Shown here: piece after piece, positions 43,397 to 51,920 of the stretch
How positions within the stretch are numbered: position 1 is the stretch's first letter
How the letters are laid out: the number at the start of each line of letters is the position of its first letter
DNA from: Actinomycetes bacterium
GTDB lineage: Bacteria; Actinomycetota; Coriobacteriia; Anaerosomatales; JAGXFU01
DNA: 64,000 bases
NCBI GenBank assembly: GCA_024637115.1
Contig: JAGXFU010000015.1
Coordinates: 90,328-154,327 of the forward strand
Direction: 5' to 3'
Program-made: the position numbers and the translations under genes
Notes under the pieces: model-generated
What the model was told of the DNA's origin: nothing
Databases searched by the model: none
Seen by the model: only the letters and a program-made list of their open reading frames with translations

Positions 43397-44224
43397 ATGA
43401 CCGAAGGCCGTCTCATCGTATGCGCCACTCCGATCGGGAACCTCGGCGACGTCACGCAGCGCGTGCTCGACGCACTCTCAAGCGCCGACACGATAGCTGC
43501 CGAGGACACCCGGGTCAGCCGCAAGCTCCTGGCGCGCTTCGATATCCACACGCGCCTCGAGGCATATCACGAGCACAACACCGCCCAGCGAACCCCTGTG
43601 CTCGTGGATCGCATCGCATCAGGAGAGCGGATCGCGTTGGTGTCTGATGCGGGTACGCCCGGTATCTCTGACCCCGGCGAGTTTCTCGTGAGTGCATGCC
43701 TCGATGCAGGTCTTGCCGTCGAGGTGCTCCCCGGGCCCAGCGCGATCATCACCGCGCTCGTTGCGAGTGGGCTGCCCACCCACGCGTTCTACTTTGGTGG
43801 CTTTCTTCCTCGCAAGGCCGGCGAGCGAACGCGCGTGCTCGAGTCGCTCGCGACTCTCGATGCCACCCTGATCTTCTACGAGTCACCCAAGCGGACAGCC
43901 GCCACGCTCGCCGCTATTGCTCAGGTGCTTCCCGAGAGACAGGCTGCGATGGCGCGCGAGCTCACCAAGCTCTACGAGGAGATCGTGCGCGATGAGGTGT
44001 CGAGTCTGGCCGCCCGATTGGCCGCACGCGAGCTTAAGGGCGAGGTCGTTCTGCTGATAGGTCCCCCCACTGGCGAGAAGCCCGCCCCGGACCCCGGTGA
44101 GATTCGCGCACGCGTTGCAGAACTCGTGGACGCCGGCAGCAGCCGCTCAAGCGCAGTCAAACAGGTGGCGGGGGAGACGGGACTCGGTCGCAACACGGTA
44201 TACGATATCGCTCACGGCGGTTAG
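43397..44224 (+). CDS. rsmI: 16S rRNA 2'-O-ribose C1402 methyltransferase
   Basis: 275 residues from the ATG at 43397, four bases after the previous stop. The N-terminal methyltransferase half carries IVCATPIGNLGD, AAEDTRVSRKLL, YHEHN, LVSDAGTPGISDPG and PGPSAIITALVASGLPTHAFYFGGFLP, all diagnostic of RsmI, which methylates the ribose of C1402 in the ribosomal P site using S-adenosylmethionine. The C-terminal part (about 205-275) has the GETGLGRNTVYDIA helix-turn-helix-like end of the family. It is followed by a hairpin and the convergent AbrB gene. Confidence 0.93.
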   Translation: MTEGRLIVCATPIGNLGDVTQRVLDALSSADTIAAEDTRVSRKLLARFDIHTRLEAYHEHNTAQRTPVLVDRIASGERIALVSDAGTPGISDPGEFLVSACLDAGLAVEVLPGPSAIITALVASGLPTHAFYFGGFLPRKAGERTRVLESLATLDATLIFYESPKRTAATLAAIAQVLPERQAAMARELTKLYEEIVRDEVSSLAARLAARELKGEVVLLIGPPTGEKPAPDPGEIRARVAELVDAGSSRSSAVKQVAGETGLGRNTVYDIAHGG

Positions 44225-44257
44225 CGCGGCGCCATCAGCGAACCGGCTCGAAAATGC

Positions 44258-44297
44258 CACACGGCCGCTGTGATGGTTACATCACTACGGCCATGTG
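44258..44297. terminator. Long imperfect hairpin between rsmI and the AbrB gene
   Basis: An 18-base arm (44258-44275) pairs with 44280-44297 at 15 positions around loop GTTA. On the minus strand it is followed by GCATTTT, so it most likely terminates the AbrB-family transcript and perhaps also rsmI. Confidence 0.55.
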
Positions 44298-44355
44298 AGA
44301 CTCGCCTGTCTCCTCCGGGCAAATACCCAAGGAGCATCGTATCGCAAATCAGACG

Positions 44356-44601
44356 CTATTTCATAGACTTGATTGCGCGCACGCAGTCAGCGCAGACGGG
44401 ACGGTCCTTGACCTGGGATACGTCTTCGGGACTCCCGCAGATAGCGCAGACATCCTGGTGTTTTTGCAGGATGATCCTCTCTCCATCAACGAGAATGGAC
44501 ATCGGATCCTTCACGTTGATACCGAGCGTGCGGCGTAACTCCATGGGGATGACGATGCGTCCAAGGTCGTCGACCCGTCTGACGATACCCGTGTCCTTCA
44601 T
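44356..44601 (-). CDS. AbrB/SpoVT-family transcription factor with C-terminal zinc ribbon
   Basis: 81 residues from the ATG at 44601 (GGAAGG upstream). Residues 5-48 are the swapped-hairpin AbrB domain (GIVRRVDDLGRIVIPMELRRTLGI..PMSILVDGERIILQKH), a DNA-binding dimer. Residues 52-75 add a zinc ribbon (CAICGSPEDV and PVCADC, two CxxC pairs). This AbrB-plus-ribbon design occurs in Firmicutes near metG. A palindrome at 44642-44660, between this gene and the divergent metG, is a candidate operator. Confidence 0.82.
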   Translation of the reverse strand: MKDTGIVRRVDDLGRIVIPMELRRTLGINVKDPMSILVDGERIILQKHQDVCAICGSPEDVSQVKDRPVCADCVRAIKSMK

Positions 44602-44641
44602 GGTGTTCCGCCTTCCTTGTGACCGTTCGTGCACCCGGATT

Positions 44642-44660
44642 GACGATAAGGGTTATCATC
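44642..44660. promoter_or_regulatory. Candidate operator between the AbrB-family gene and metG
   Basis: GACGATAA-GGG-TTATCATC is an 8-3-8 inverted repeat with one mismatch (core GATAA/TTATC). It sits 41 bases from the AbrB start and 58 bases from the metG ATG, suited to autoregulation or shared control. Confidence 0.4.
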
Positions 44661-44717
44661 CAAACTGAGTACACCACATACTTCCAAGATTCCCCAACAT
44701 TTGGAGTTTTGTAACAC

Positions 44718-46274
44718 ATGGAGACTGGTCCGTTCTACATCACAACGCCTATCTACTACGTGAATTCGGTCCCTCACCTTGGAACCGCATACACCACGAT
44801 TGCCGCCGATGCACTCGCGCGCTACCGGCGTATGACGGGCCATGACGTCTTCTTTCTCACCGGGCTCGACGAGCACGGCCAGAAGGTAGCGCAGGCTGCC
44901 GAGGAGAACGGTGTCTCGCCTCAGGAGTGGTGCGATCGCATCGCACCCAAGTTCCGGGAGACCTGGGACCTGCTTGGTATCTCCAACGACGACTTCATTC
45001 GCACCACCGAGCAACGACACAAGACCGGAGTCCAGGCGTTTTGGACCAAGCTTCACGATGACGGTTACCTCTACAAGGGTTCCTACGAGGGCTGGTATTG
45101 CGTCCCCTGTGAGACGTACTACATCGAGGATCAGCTGGTCGAAGGCGAGTGTCCGAGTTGTGGTCGCGGAGTCGAGTTCATTCGCGAGGAGAACTGGTTC
45201 TTCAAGCTCTCCGAATTCGCGGATAGGTTGCTCGACCACTATGAGACGCATCCGGACTTTGTTCAGCCGGATACACGTCGCAACGAGGTTCTGTCCTTTG
45301 TGAAGGGCGGACTGCGGGATCTCTCAATCTCGCGAACCACGTTTACGTGGGGCGTGCCACTCCCGTTCGATGAGGGGCATGTCACCTACGTCTGGATCGA
45401 TGCGTTGCTCAACTACATCACAGCGATCGGCTATGGCTCCGATGATCCGGAGATGCAGGAGCGCTTTGCCCACTACTGGCCGGCGCAGGTGCACTACGTG
45501 GGTAAGGACATCATCCGCTTTCACTGCGTGATCTGGCCGGCGATGCTCATGGCTGCCGGCCTGCCGTTGCCGGAGACGGTGTTCGCTCACGGCTTCTTGC
45601 TGACCAAGGGCGAGAAGATGAGCAAGTCCAAGGGTAATGCCATGTCACCCGCCCAGCTCGTGGACCGGTTCGGCGTTGATGCCTATCGCTACTACTTCCT
45701 GCGCGATGTGCAGTTCGGCTCCGACGGTTCGGTGTCGATGGAATCGATGGTCCAGCGCTACAACGGTGACCTCGCAAATGACTGGGGCAACCTCTGCTCC
45801 CGTCTGTTCAACATGACCGAGAAGTACCTCGACGGCGTGGTCGCCGAGCCGCTGTCCGAGTGGCACGACGATGGCGACGACACCCTCACTGCTCTTGCGG
45901 GTGTCCTGCCGGAGAAGTATGAAGAAGCCATGGGACGTCTCGACTACGTGGCGGCACTCGAAGCCGTATGGGATCTCGTGAAGGACTGTAATCGCTATAT
46001 AGAGAACGAGGCTCCCTGGAATCTCGCGAAGTCAGAAGAGACGTGGCCGCGCCTTGAGACGGTGCTCTACAACGCCCTCGAGGCGGTTCGGATCGCAGCG
46101 CTGTTCACCGCTCCGGCGATGCCCTCAACAAGTGCCGAGGTTTGGCGACGCCTCGGTCTCGGGGACATAGGCGACGTGACCGATATCGCGGCCGAGGCCG
46201 TATGGGGTCGGCTGCCCGTAGGCAGTCGCGTTACCAAGGGAGACCCGCTGTATCCGCGCATCTACGAAGAGTAG
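44718..46274 (+). CDS. metG: Methionyl-tRNA synthetase
   Basis: 518 residues. Class I signatures HLGTAYTTI (HIGH variant) and KMSKSKG (near 297), and a zinc-binding insert with two CxxC pairs (CVPCETYYIEDQ..CPSCG, near 129-148). This is the short form without the C-terminal tRNA-binding domain, as in Aquifex. It charges initiator and elongator tRNA-Met. The GAG beginning METGPFYITTPIYYVN is the standard start. It leads the block metG-tatD as in Bacillus. Confidence 0.96.
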   Translation: METGPFYITTPIYYVNSVPHLGTAYTTIAADALARYRRMTGHDVFFLTGLDEHGQKVAQAAEENGVSPQEWCDRIAPKFRETWDLLGISNDDFIRTTEQRHKTGVQAFWTKLHDDGYLYKGSYEGWYCVPCETYYIEDQLVEGECPSCGRGVEFIREENWFFKLSEFADRLLDHYETHPDFVQPDTRRNEVLSFVKGGLRDLSISRTTFTWGVPLPFDEGHVTYVWIDALLNYITAIGYGSDDPEMQERFAHYWPAQVHYVGKDIIRFHCVIWPAMLMAAGLPLPETVFAHGFLLTKGEKMSKSKGNAMSPAQLVDRFGVDAYRYYFLRDVQFGSDGSVSMESMVQRYNGDLANDWGNLCSRLFNMTEKYLDGVVAEPLSEWHDDGDDTLTALAGVLPEKYEEAMGRLDYVAALEAVWDLVKDCNRYIENEAPWNLAKSEETWPRLETVLYNALEAVRIAALFTAPAMPSTSAEVWRRLGLGDIGDVTDIAAEAVWGRLPVGSRVTKGDPLYPRIYEE

Positions 46275-46312
46275 ATGACATTCAGGGACGTACTTGCCGG
46301 AGGGGGCATGTG

Positions 46313-47170
46313 ATGGCCAAGGGACCGATTGAGATTCCGCAACTCGGCGCGCCGACTGCGGATACGCATGCGCATCTCGATATGCTTGACGATCCAGCGG
46401 GTGCGCTTGAGCGCGCAGCACTCGCGGGTGTGCCGTATGTGGTCACGGTGGTCGATGCCACCGAGGCACCGCAGGGCACGTTTGACGGTCTGCAATCGTG
46501 GCTTGACGAAGCCGCCACCCGGCTTGAGAACTGGGGTATCGGTGAGGTCAAGGTGCCCGATGTGCGCATCATTCTGGGAGTGCACCCCCACAACGCCAAG
46601 GACTACACCGAGGAAGCCCAGGAGTTGATGCTGAGGCTCTCGGCCGACGATCGTGTCGTCGGTATCGGGGAGATCGGTCTCGATTTTCACTACGATCACT
46701 CTCCCCGCGACGTGCAACGCGATGTGTTTCGCGTTCAGCTCGCGGCCGCTCACCGGTGCAATCTTCCCGCGATCGTTCATCTTCGCGAAGCACATGCCGA
46801 TGGACTGGAGATTCTTCGCGATGTGGGTGTGCCTGCCGGTGGACTGGTGATTCACTGCTTCACGGGTGACAAGGAGCTCCTTGGACACTTCGTTGAATTG
46901 GGGGCCTACATCAGCTTCGCCGGACCCGTGACCTTCAAGAGCGCCGAGAATATTCGTGCTGCAGCTGCGGTCGTGCCACTCGATCGACTTCTCGTTGAGA
47001 CCGACAGTCCGTTCATGGCTCCCGAGCCCCATCGTGGAAAGACCAATGAACCTGCCTGGACGGTTTTCACCGCCGCCCGAATCGCCGAGGTTAGGGGAAT
47101 GGCTACTGCGGATCTGGCACAAGCCACGTATGACAACGCCCGTCGTATCCTTTCCGGACGAGACGCGTAG
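46313..47170 (+). CDS. tatD: TatD-family metal-dependent hydrolase
   Basis: 285 residues from the ATG at 46313 (GGAGGGGG at nine bases). TIM-barrel with DTHAHLDM (first metal site), GEIGLDFHYDHSPRDVQRDVFRVQL, PAIVHLREAHAD, IHCFTGD and ETDSPFMAPEPHRGK(T)NEP. TatD proteins are Mg-dependent nucleases with possible roles in DNA quality control; the Bacillus counterpart yabD lies at this same place after metG. Six bases separate it from the following FMN protein gene. Confidence 0.92.
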   Translation: MAKGPIEIPQLGAPTADTHAHLDMLDDPAGALERAALAGVPYVVTVVDATEAPQGTFDGLQSWLDEAATRLENWGIGEVKVPDVRIILGVHPHNAKDYTEEAQELMLRLSADDRVVGIGEIGLDFHYDHSPRDVQRDVFRVQLAAAHRCNLPAIVHLREAHADGLEILRDVGVPAGGLVIHCFTGDKELLGHFVELGAYISFAGPVTFKSAENIRAAAAVVPLDRLLVETDSPFMAPEPHRGKTNEPAWTVFTAARIAEVRGMATADLAQATYDNARRILSGRDA

Positions 47171-47175
47171 GACAT

Positions 47176-47772
47176 ATGGACAGTTCTCCTCGCATACTCT
47201 GTATTGCAGGAAGCCCTCGTCGGCATGGGAACAGCGAGCAGTTGCTCGATGCATGCGTAGAGGGCATTGAGGGTGCTGGCGGGAGTGCCGACCGGCTTGT
47301 GGTCGCCAACGCTGATATTGCGCCGTGTCGCGGTTGCAACGCATGCTCAAAGACCGGCACCTGCGTGGTCAAGGATGGAATGCAGGCGGTCTTTCCTCGA
47401 ATCGACGAGGCCGATGCGATCGTGGTTGCGTCGCCTGTGTACTTTGCCACCGTTCCGGCGCTGCTGAAGGCACTCTACGATAGATGCCAGCCGTATTGGG
47501 CTCGTGAGCATCGCCTCGGGCAGTCGCCGACTCGCAGACGACCGGGTGGACTGCTCCTGGTTCGCGGCGGGGGCGATCCCTATGGGTTCGATGCCGCGAT
47601 AGCAACGACGCGCAGTGTGTTTGCCGTACTGCGCATCGACCTGATGGCAGAGGTGCATGTCGAGGGAGTGGATGCACCGGCGGACATGCAAAGACAGGCT
47701 TCGGCTTTGGGCGATGGACGTGATCTGGGGCTCGCAATCGTATCTGCAGTCAACGCCACCCGAGACCTCTAG
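47176..47772 (+). CDS. Flavodoxin-like NADPH-dependent FMN reductase family protein
   Basis: 198 residues. GSPRRHGNSEQLLDACVEG (10-28) is the FMN-phosphate loop and PCRGCNACSKTGTCVVKDGM (51-70) is the CxxCxxC-like cluster seen in iron-sulfur flavoproteins. ADAIVVASPVYFATVPALLKALYDR binds the isoalloxazine ring. It may carry both FMN and an iron-sulfur cluster. The reductant and substrate are unknown. It is inserted between tatD and the 3D-domain protein gene, where Bacillus has no such gene. Confidence 0.8.
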   Translation: MDSSPRILCIAGSPRRHGNSEQLLDACVEGIEGAGGSADRLVVANADIAPCRGCNACSKTGTCVVKDGMQAVFPRIDEADAIVVASPVYFATVPALLKALYDRCQPYWAREHRLGQSPTRRRPGGLLLVRGGGDPYGFDAAIATTRSVFAVLRIDLMAEVHVEGVDAPADMQRQASALGDGRDLGLAIVSAVNATRDL

Positions 47773-47801
47773 CCGGGAACTCCTCCGTGCGACCTGGCTG
47801 T

Positions 47802-47831
47802 TTGTGAGCGGGCAAACCCTTCGGCTATAAT
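47802..47831 (+). promoter_or_regulatory. Promoter of the 3D-domain protein gene
   Basis: A near-consensus -10 (TATAAT, 47826-47831) is preceded by TTGTGA (47802-47807) with an 18-base spacer. The start would lie about 40 bases before the ATG. Confidence 0.6.
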
Positions 47832-47876
47832 CGGTGGGTTCCGTTACCGAACTGTTGGCCACCACGAAGGGGTTCC

Positions 47877-48893
47877 ATGGGAAAGGCGCCGGCTCGCCCG
47901 GCACGATTCCTCAAGACCCACTACATCATCGCAGCTCTCATCCCAGCACTGGTTATCGTACTCGCTATCACTGGATTCGTATGGGCTCAGAAGGGCATTA
48001 CCGTTGTTGTCGACGGTGAATCCCTCTACATGAAAACGCAGGCCGAAGACGTTGCCGGCCTCCTTGCGCAAGCCGGAATCGAGGTTGCCGATGGCGACAT
48101 CGTCTCTCCCGCTTCTGACGCGACGCTTGTCGATGGCACAACGGTTGTCGTCCGTCATGCGATCCCGGTCGTACTTGACCTCTCCGGCGAACGCATCGAG
48201 CTCAAGGTCGTCGGAAGCACCGTGGCCGACGCCGTGATCGCCGCTGGTGCCGATGCATGCGCGTCACTCGTGACGGAACCTGCTCTCGACGCGCCTCTCA
48301 CCGCAGGGATGACGATCACCGCAAGCAACGTGTTCGTGCGTGTCGTTCAGGAAGAGGCAGCGGTCCCGTTCGAGACCGTCACCAAGAACGATTCCTCCGA
48401 GCCGTACGGCACACGCTCGATCGAGGCGCCCGGTGCTGATGGCAAGATCCTCCGGGTCTTCCGGGTACTTGTCACCGACGGAGTCGAAGGCCCCAGAACC
48501 CTCGTTGCCGAGGAGACCGTCCAGCAGCCTGCCGACGAGATCGTTGTTGTTGGTACAAAGCGTACAAGTGCCCAGGTCACCCGCTCGTCAACGCCTGCTG
48601 CGCCACCTACCGACGGCACAAAGCTGACCGTCGCCACCACTGCGTATGCGCCCGGAGTAGATGGCGTTGGAACTCACACAGCGGTCGGTCTGCGGGCCGG
48701 GTATGGCGTTATCGCTGTGGATCCGAGTGTGATACCGCTCGGGACACGACTCTATGTCCCAGGCTATGGCTACGGCGTTGCAGCCGATACCGGGGGCGCG
48801 ATCAAGGGCAACAAGATCGACCTGTGCTTTGACACACGGGCCGAGGCGCTTGCCTGGGGTCGACGGACCGTCACTATCACCATCCTCCAGTAG
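47877..48893 (+). CDS. Secreted 3D/G5-domain protein (YabE/resuscitation-factor-like)
   Basis: 338 residues. One helix (20-40) anchors or exports it. Residues 40-110 hold DUF348-type ubiquitin-like repeats (ITVVVDGESLYMKTQAEDVAGLLAQAGI; GERIELKVVGSTVADAVIAAG), followed by a G5-like domain (about 155-215) and a 3D domain (KLTVATTAYAPG.., TAVGLRAGYGVIAVDPSVIPLGTRLYV, VAADTGGAIKGNKIDLCFDT) whose three aspartates form a lytic transglycosylase-type active site. Similar proteins (YabE, YuiC, Rpf-like) act on peptidoglycan during growth or outgrowth. The order before rsmA matches Bacillus. Confidence 0.9.
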   Translation: MGKAPARPARFLKTHYIIAALIPALVIVLAITGFVWAQKGITVVVDGESLYMKTQAEDVAGLLAQAGIEVADGDIVSPASDATLVDGTTVVVRHAIPVVLDLSGERIELKVVGSTVADAVIAAGADACASLVTEPALDAPLTAGMTITASNVFVRVVQEEAAVPFETVTKNDSSEPYGTRSIEAPGADGKILRVFRVLVTDGVEGPRTLVAEETVQQPADEIVVVGTKRTSAQVTRSSTPAAPPTDGTKLTVATTAYAPGVDGVGTHTAVGLRAGYGVIAVDPSVIPLGTRLYVPGYGYGVAADTGGAIKGNKIDLCFDTRAEALAWGRRTVTITILQ

Positions 48894-48903
48894 GGAGGCT
48901 CGG

Positions 48904-49770
48904 GTGACATTCTCACCGCTTGCCGGTGTGCGAGCGACCCGCGACGTGCTTGATGCCCACGGGCTCTCAACCAAGAAGGCGCTCGGTCAACACTTTCTGA
49001 TCGACGACAACATCGTCGGTCGCATTCTGTCGCTCTCAGGCCTTCAGAGTGGTGAAATCGTGGTCGAGGTGGGACCGGGCATTGGAACGCTCACAGCGGC
49101 GTTGTGTGGTGTTGCAGGTGGACTGGTGGCGATAGAGCGCGACATCCAGCTCGAACCGGTGCTGGCGGACACGTTGACGGGATGTCCACACACCACCGTT
49201 CTCTATGAAGATGCTTTGCGGGTGAGCCCCGAGCAGATCTCGGCGCCATATGGACCGCCGGTGCGTTTCATTGCGAATCTGCCCTATGCGGTTGCTGCCA
49301 CGCTCGTTCTCCGCTTCTTTGAAGACATCCCATCGTTGCAGAGCGTGACGGTCATGGTGCAGGCGGAGGTGGCTGATCGTATGACCGCTGTTCCCGGCAA
49401 CAAGGTCTACGGGTCGTATTCGGTCAAGCTGCAACTGCGTGCACGATCCGAGGGCCGCTTTCCCGTGTCGCGTGGGTGCTTCTTTCCTCCGCCGAGGGTT
49501 GACTCGGCTGTGGTCCGGTTCGATCGCATCAGCCGTCCGGAGTCGCCCGAAGTCATCGCTGCTGCCGTTGAGCTTGCCGATATCGCGTTTGCGCAGCGCA
49601 GGAAGACTCTGCGCAATACGCTGCGTGCCGGTCTCGCCGGTGGCGCGGAAGCAGCGGATGCTCTGCTCTCTCACTCGAACATCGATGGCATCCGTCGTGC
49701 CGAGACGTTGGCTGTCGACGAGTATCTTCAGATGGCTTCTAAATCGCTTGAATTGTGCCTTTTACCTTGA
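48904..49770 (+). CDS. rsmA: 16S rRNA dimethyladenosine transferase
   Basis: 288 residues from the GTG at 48904 (GGGAGG at seven bases), which removes an unlikely N-terminal extension. LGQHFLIDDNIVGRI, the SAM-binding EVGPGIGTLT, IERD, and the catalytic NLPYAVAATLV are the KsgA/RsmA signatures. It dimethylates A1518 and A1519 of 16S rRNA. Ribosome maturation; loss gives kasugamycin resistance. Upstream gene ends 10 bp before. Confidence 0.95.
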   Translation: MTFSPLAGVRATRDVLDAHGLSTKKALGQHFLIDDNIVGRILSLSGLQSGEIVVEVGPGIGTLTAALCGVAGGLVAIERDIQLEPVLADTLTGCPHTTVLYEDALRVSPEQISAPYGPPVRFIANLPYAVAATLVLRFFEDIPSLQSVTVMVQAEVADRMTAVPGNKVYGSYSVKLQLRARSEGRFPVSRGCFFPPPRVDSAVVRFDRISRPESPEVIAAAVELADIAFAQRRKTLRNTLRAGLAGGAEAADALLSHSNIDGIRRAETLAVDEYLQMASKSLELCLLP

Positions 49771-49795
49771 GTTTTGTGCCTTCGTGAGGTATACT
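49767..49795 (+). promoter_or_regulatory. Strong promoter of veg
   Basis: TTGAGT (49767-49772), 17 bases, TATACT (49790-49795). In Bacillus the veg promoter is among the strongest vegetative promoters, and here the layout is the same. The start at about 49802 gives a short leader. Confidence 0.8.
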
Positions 49796-49822
49796 CTCCT
49801 TCTGCGAGAAGGAGGCTAGTGT

Positions 49823-50104
49823 ATGGATGTAGCTCAGCAAGCTCAGATCGTGGGACGGATTCGCGCAAGCCTTGAGGCGCTTCAGGGGACGCGCATGAAG
49901 CTCAAGGCGAATATGGGTCGTTCCAAGATCATCGAGCGCGAGGGGGTCCTCGAACAGACGCACCCAGCTCTGTTCGTGGTCAAGGTTGATGAGAAGCGCA
50001 ACAGAACAGCGCGAGTCTCGTACAGCTATGTGGATGTTCTCACGGGAACCGTAGAACTCACACATCCCGATAGCGGCGATCAAGTTCTCGCCTGGATGAA
50101 CTAG
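49823..50104 (+). CDS. veg: Veg family protein
   Basis: 93 residues. ARIRASLEALQGTRMKLKANMGRSKIIEREGVLEQTHPALFVVKV and SYSYVDVLTGTVELT are the conserved DUF1021/Veg blocks, a small beta fold. In Bacillus subtilis Veg promotes biofilm gene expression by antagonising SinR. AAGGAGG precedes the ATG. Its own strong promoter separates it from rsmA. Confidence 0.92.
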   Translation: MDVAQQAQIVGRIRASLEALQGTRMKLKANMGRSKIIEREGVLEQTHPALFVVKVDEKRNRTARVSYSYVDVLTGTVELTHPDSGDQVLAWMN

Positions 50105-50183
50105 CGTAAGACCTGAAGAACGTACACGGCGCGGGGTCGGTCAAACGGCCCCGCGTTGACGTGTGAAGGGGAGGGACCGACGG

Positions 50184-51077
50184 ATGAGCGCACACAGCGT
50201 GCGTATCTGGGCCCCGGCCAAGCTCAATCTATATCTTGCGGTCGGCTCACGACGGGTTGATGGATATCACAACGTCACTACCGTACTCACCGCTATCGAT
50301 CTTGCTGACGAGATTCGTATCGATCCCTCAGACTCCCTCAGTCTTGAGTGCATCCCCGACCTTGGCATACCTGCCGAGGAGAACCTTGTGCTTCGCGCAG
50401 CAGACGCACTCGCCAGGCGCGTAGGTCGAACTCCCTCGGGGCACATCACTCTCACGAAACGCATTCCTCACGGTGCAGGCCTTGGCGGAGGGAGCTCCGA
50501 TGCAGCCGCCACACTCGTTGGATTGGTTGCGCACTGGGGCGTTAACGTCGCACTGGATGCTCTCGAAGAAGTAGCTCTGGAGCTCGGCACGGACATCCCG
50601 TTCTTCTTGCGAGGCGGGCCGTCGCTCTATGTCGACCGGGGAGACCGGTTCGTTGCGAGCATGCCGTTCATGGAGCTCGACATCGTTGTTGTCAGACCCG
50701 AAGCCCAGGTGCAGACTGGAGATGCGTACGCTGCGTTCGATCGTCTACCAATAGGCGAGCCTCCCGGTCCGGCTGTTCTCGAGCAGGCTCTTGCGGCGCG
50801 GGATGCCTCGGCGATCGCCGCAGCGCTCTACAACAACATGACAAAGCCCTCAGTGGGGCTGGAGAGTTCCATTGGAGAAGCGCTAGCATGGGTGCAACGC
50901 GGCGATGGAGTCCTGGGAAGCACGATGGCTGGCAGCGGTGCGGCCGTGTTCGGTGTGTGTGAGAACGCTGTTGTCGCCAGGAGTCTTGCGCGTGAGGCCC
51001 GTGAGCGCGGTTGGTGGTCGGTGGCGACCAAGACCGTGCCTGATGGCGTACGGATTCTCGAGGGGAGCGGTTTGTGA
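50184..51077 (+). CDS. ispE: 4-diphosphocytidyl-2-C-methyl-D-erythritol kinase
   Basis: 297 residues from the ATG at 50184 (GGGAGGGAC upstream). GHMP kinase: APAKLNLYLAVGSRRVDGYHNV at the N-terminus, PHGAGLGGGSSDAAATL as phosphate loop (about 95-111) and GTDIPFFLRGG. It phosphorylates CDP-methylerythritol in the non-mevalonate isoprenoid pathway. The next gene overlaps it by four bases (GTGA), which indicates translational coupling. Confidence 0.94.
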   Translation: MSAHSVRIWAPAKLNLYLAVGSRRVDGYHNVTTVLTAIDLADEIRIDPSDSLSLECIPDLGIPAEENLVLRAADALARRVGRTPSGHITLTKRIPHGAGLGGGSSDAAATLVGLVAHWGVNVALDALEEVALELGTDIPFFLRGGPSLYVDRGDRFVASMPFMELDIVVVRPEAQVQTGDAYAAFDRLPIGEPPGPAVLEQALAARDASAIAAALYNNMTKPSVGLESSIGEALAWVQRGDGVLGSTMAGSGAAVFGVCENAVVARSLAREARERGWWSVATKTVPDGVRILEGSGL

Positions 51078-51856
51078 GCGCTAATGCGGTTGTGCTCGCT
51101 GGTGGGGATGGCGCGGTCCTTGATCCAACGTGCCGGTTCAAGGGGCTTCTGCCCATACATGGGCGCCCGATGGTCTCCTGGGTTGTCGATGCATTGCGGA
51201 CTTCGGACTCTGTTGCCGAGATTGCGGTGGTCGTTCCGTCTGCAGAGGATCTCGGCGCATGGGTGGATTCAGTGGACAAGGTTGTGGTCTCGGATGGTTC
51301 ACTCATGCAGAATCTGCTCGCCGGCGTTGACTCATTTCGGGTCGAGAGACCGACACTGATCACTACCGGCGATATACCGGCACTGACCGGCGAGGCAGTC
51401 GATGATTTCATTGCCCTGTCGCTCTCAAGCGGGGCCGACTTCACGTATCCCCTGATTCGTCGCGAGGACATGATCGAGCAGTTCCCGGGCAGCGAGCGTA
51501 CCTTCGTCAAACTGAAGAACGGCCCGATCACCGGCGGCAACATGATGCTGATCAATCCCGATCTGTCGCACCGGAATCGCGAGATCGGACAGCAGCTCTT
51601 TGATACCCGTAAGAATGCGTTCCAGATGGCACGGGTGATCGGACTTCGGTTTGTGGCCAAACTCGCAATCGGCAGACTCGAGGTCCCCGAAGTCGAGGCA
51701 AAGATGGAACAGCTGCTGGGCGGCAAGAGCGCGGCAATCTATACAGGATTTGCCTCGATCGGTGCTGATGTTGACAAACCTGCGGATGTGATTGTTGCGG
51801 AGCGCGTGATTGCCGCACGCGAACGGGTAGGGATTACAGCAGGATCAGCGAATTAA
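51074..51856 (+). CDS. Nucleotidyltransferase-family protein (MobA-like NTP transferase)
   Basis: 260 residues. AVVLAGGDGAVLDPTCRFKGLLPIHGRPMVSWVVDAL is the NTP-transferase loop with the conserved Lys (K24), and TTGDIPALTG the metal site. Later FVKLKNGPITGGNMMLIN resembles sugar nucleotidyltransferases. In Bacillus this position holds purR; here a sugar- or cofactor-nucleotidyl transferase takes its place. Substrate unknown. Coupled to ispE by a GTGA overlap. Confidence 0.78.
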   Translation: MSANAVVLAGGDGAVLDPTCRFKGLLPIHGRPMVSWVVDALRTSDSVAEIAVVVPSAEDLGAWVDSVDKVVVSDGSLMQNLLAGVDSFRVERPTLITTGDIPALTGEAVDDFIALSLSSGADFTYPLIRREDMIEQFPGSERTFVKLKNGPITGGNMMLINPDLSHRNREIGQQLFDTRKNAFQMARVIGLRFVAKLAIGRLEVPEVEAKMEQLLGGKSAAIYTGFASIGADVDKPADVIVAERVIAARERVGITAGSAN

Positions 51857-51920
51857 GATATGGGGAGTCACTGGTTCGGGGGAACAAGTCGACGGGAATG
51901 TTGCAAGAGGGGAAATGCAC

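Noticed and set aside
47857..47870. TGGCCACCACGAAGG before the 3D-domain gene, similar to the tRNA-Phe end
   Set aside because: Only about ten bases agree with the CCA end and the rest does not follow the tRNA. It is most likely chance.
47773..47876. Possible cyclic-di-AMP (ydaO) riboswitch before the 3D-domain protein gene
   Set aside because: Such riboswitches often precede wall-lytic genes, but after the promoter only about 40 bases remain before the start codon, too short for the aptamer.
49796..49814. Perfect hairpin CTCCTTCT-GCG-AGAAGGAG over the ribosome-binding site of veg
   Set aside because: The promoter -10 box ends at 49795, so transcription should start near 49802. Most of the left arm is then absent from the mRNA and the hairpin cannot form.
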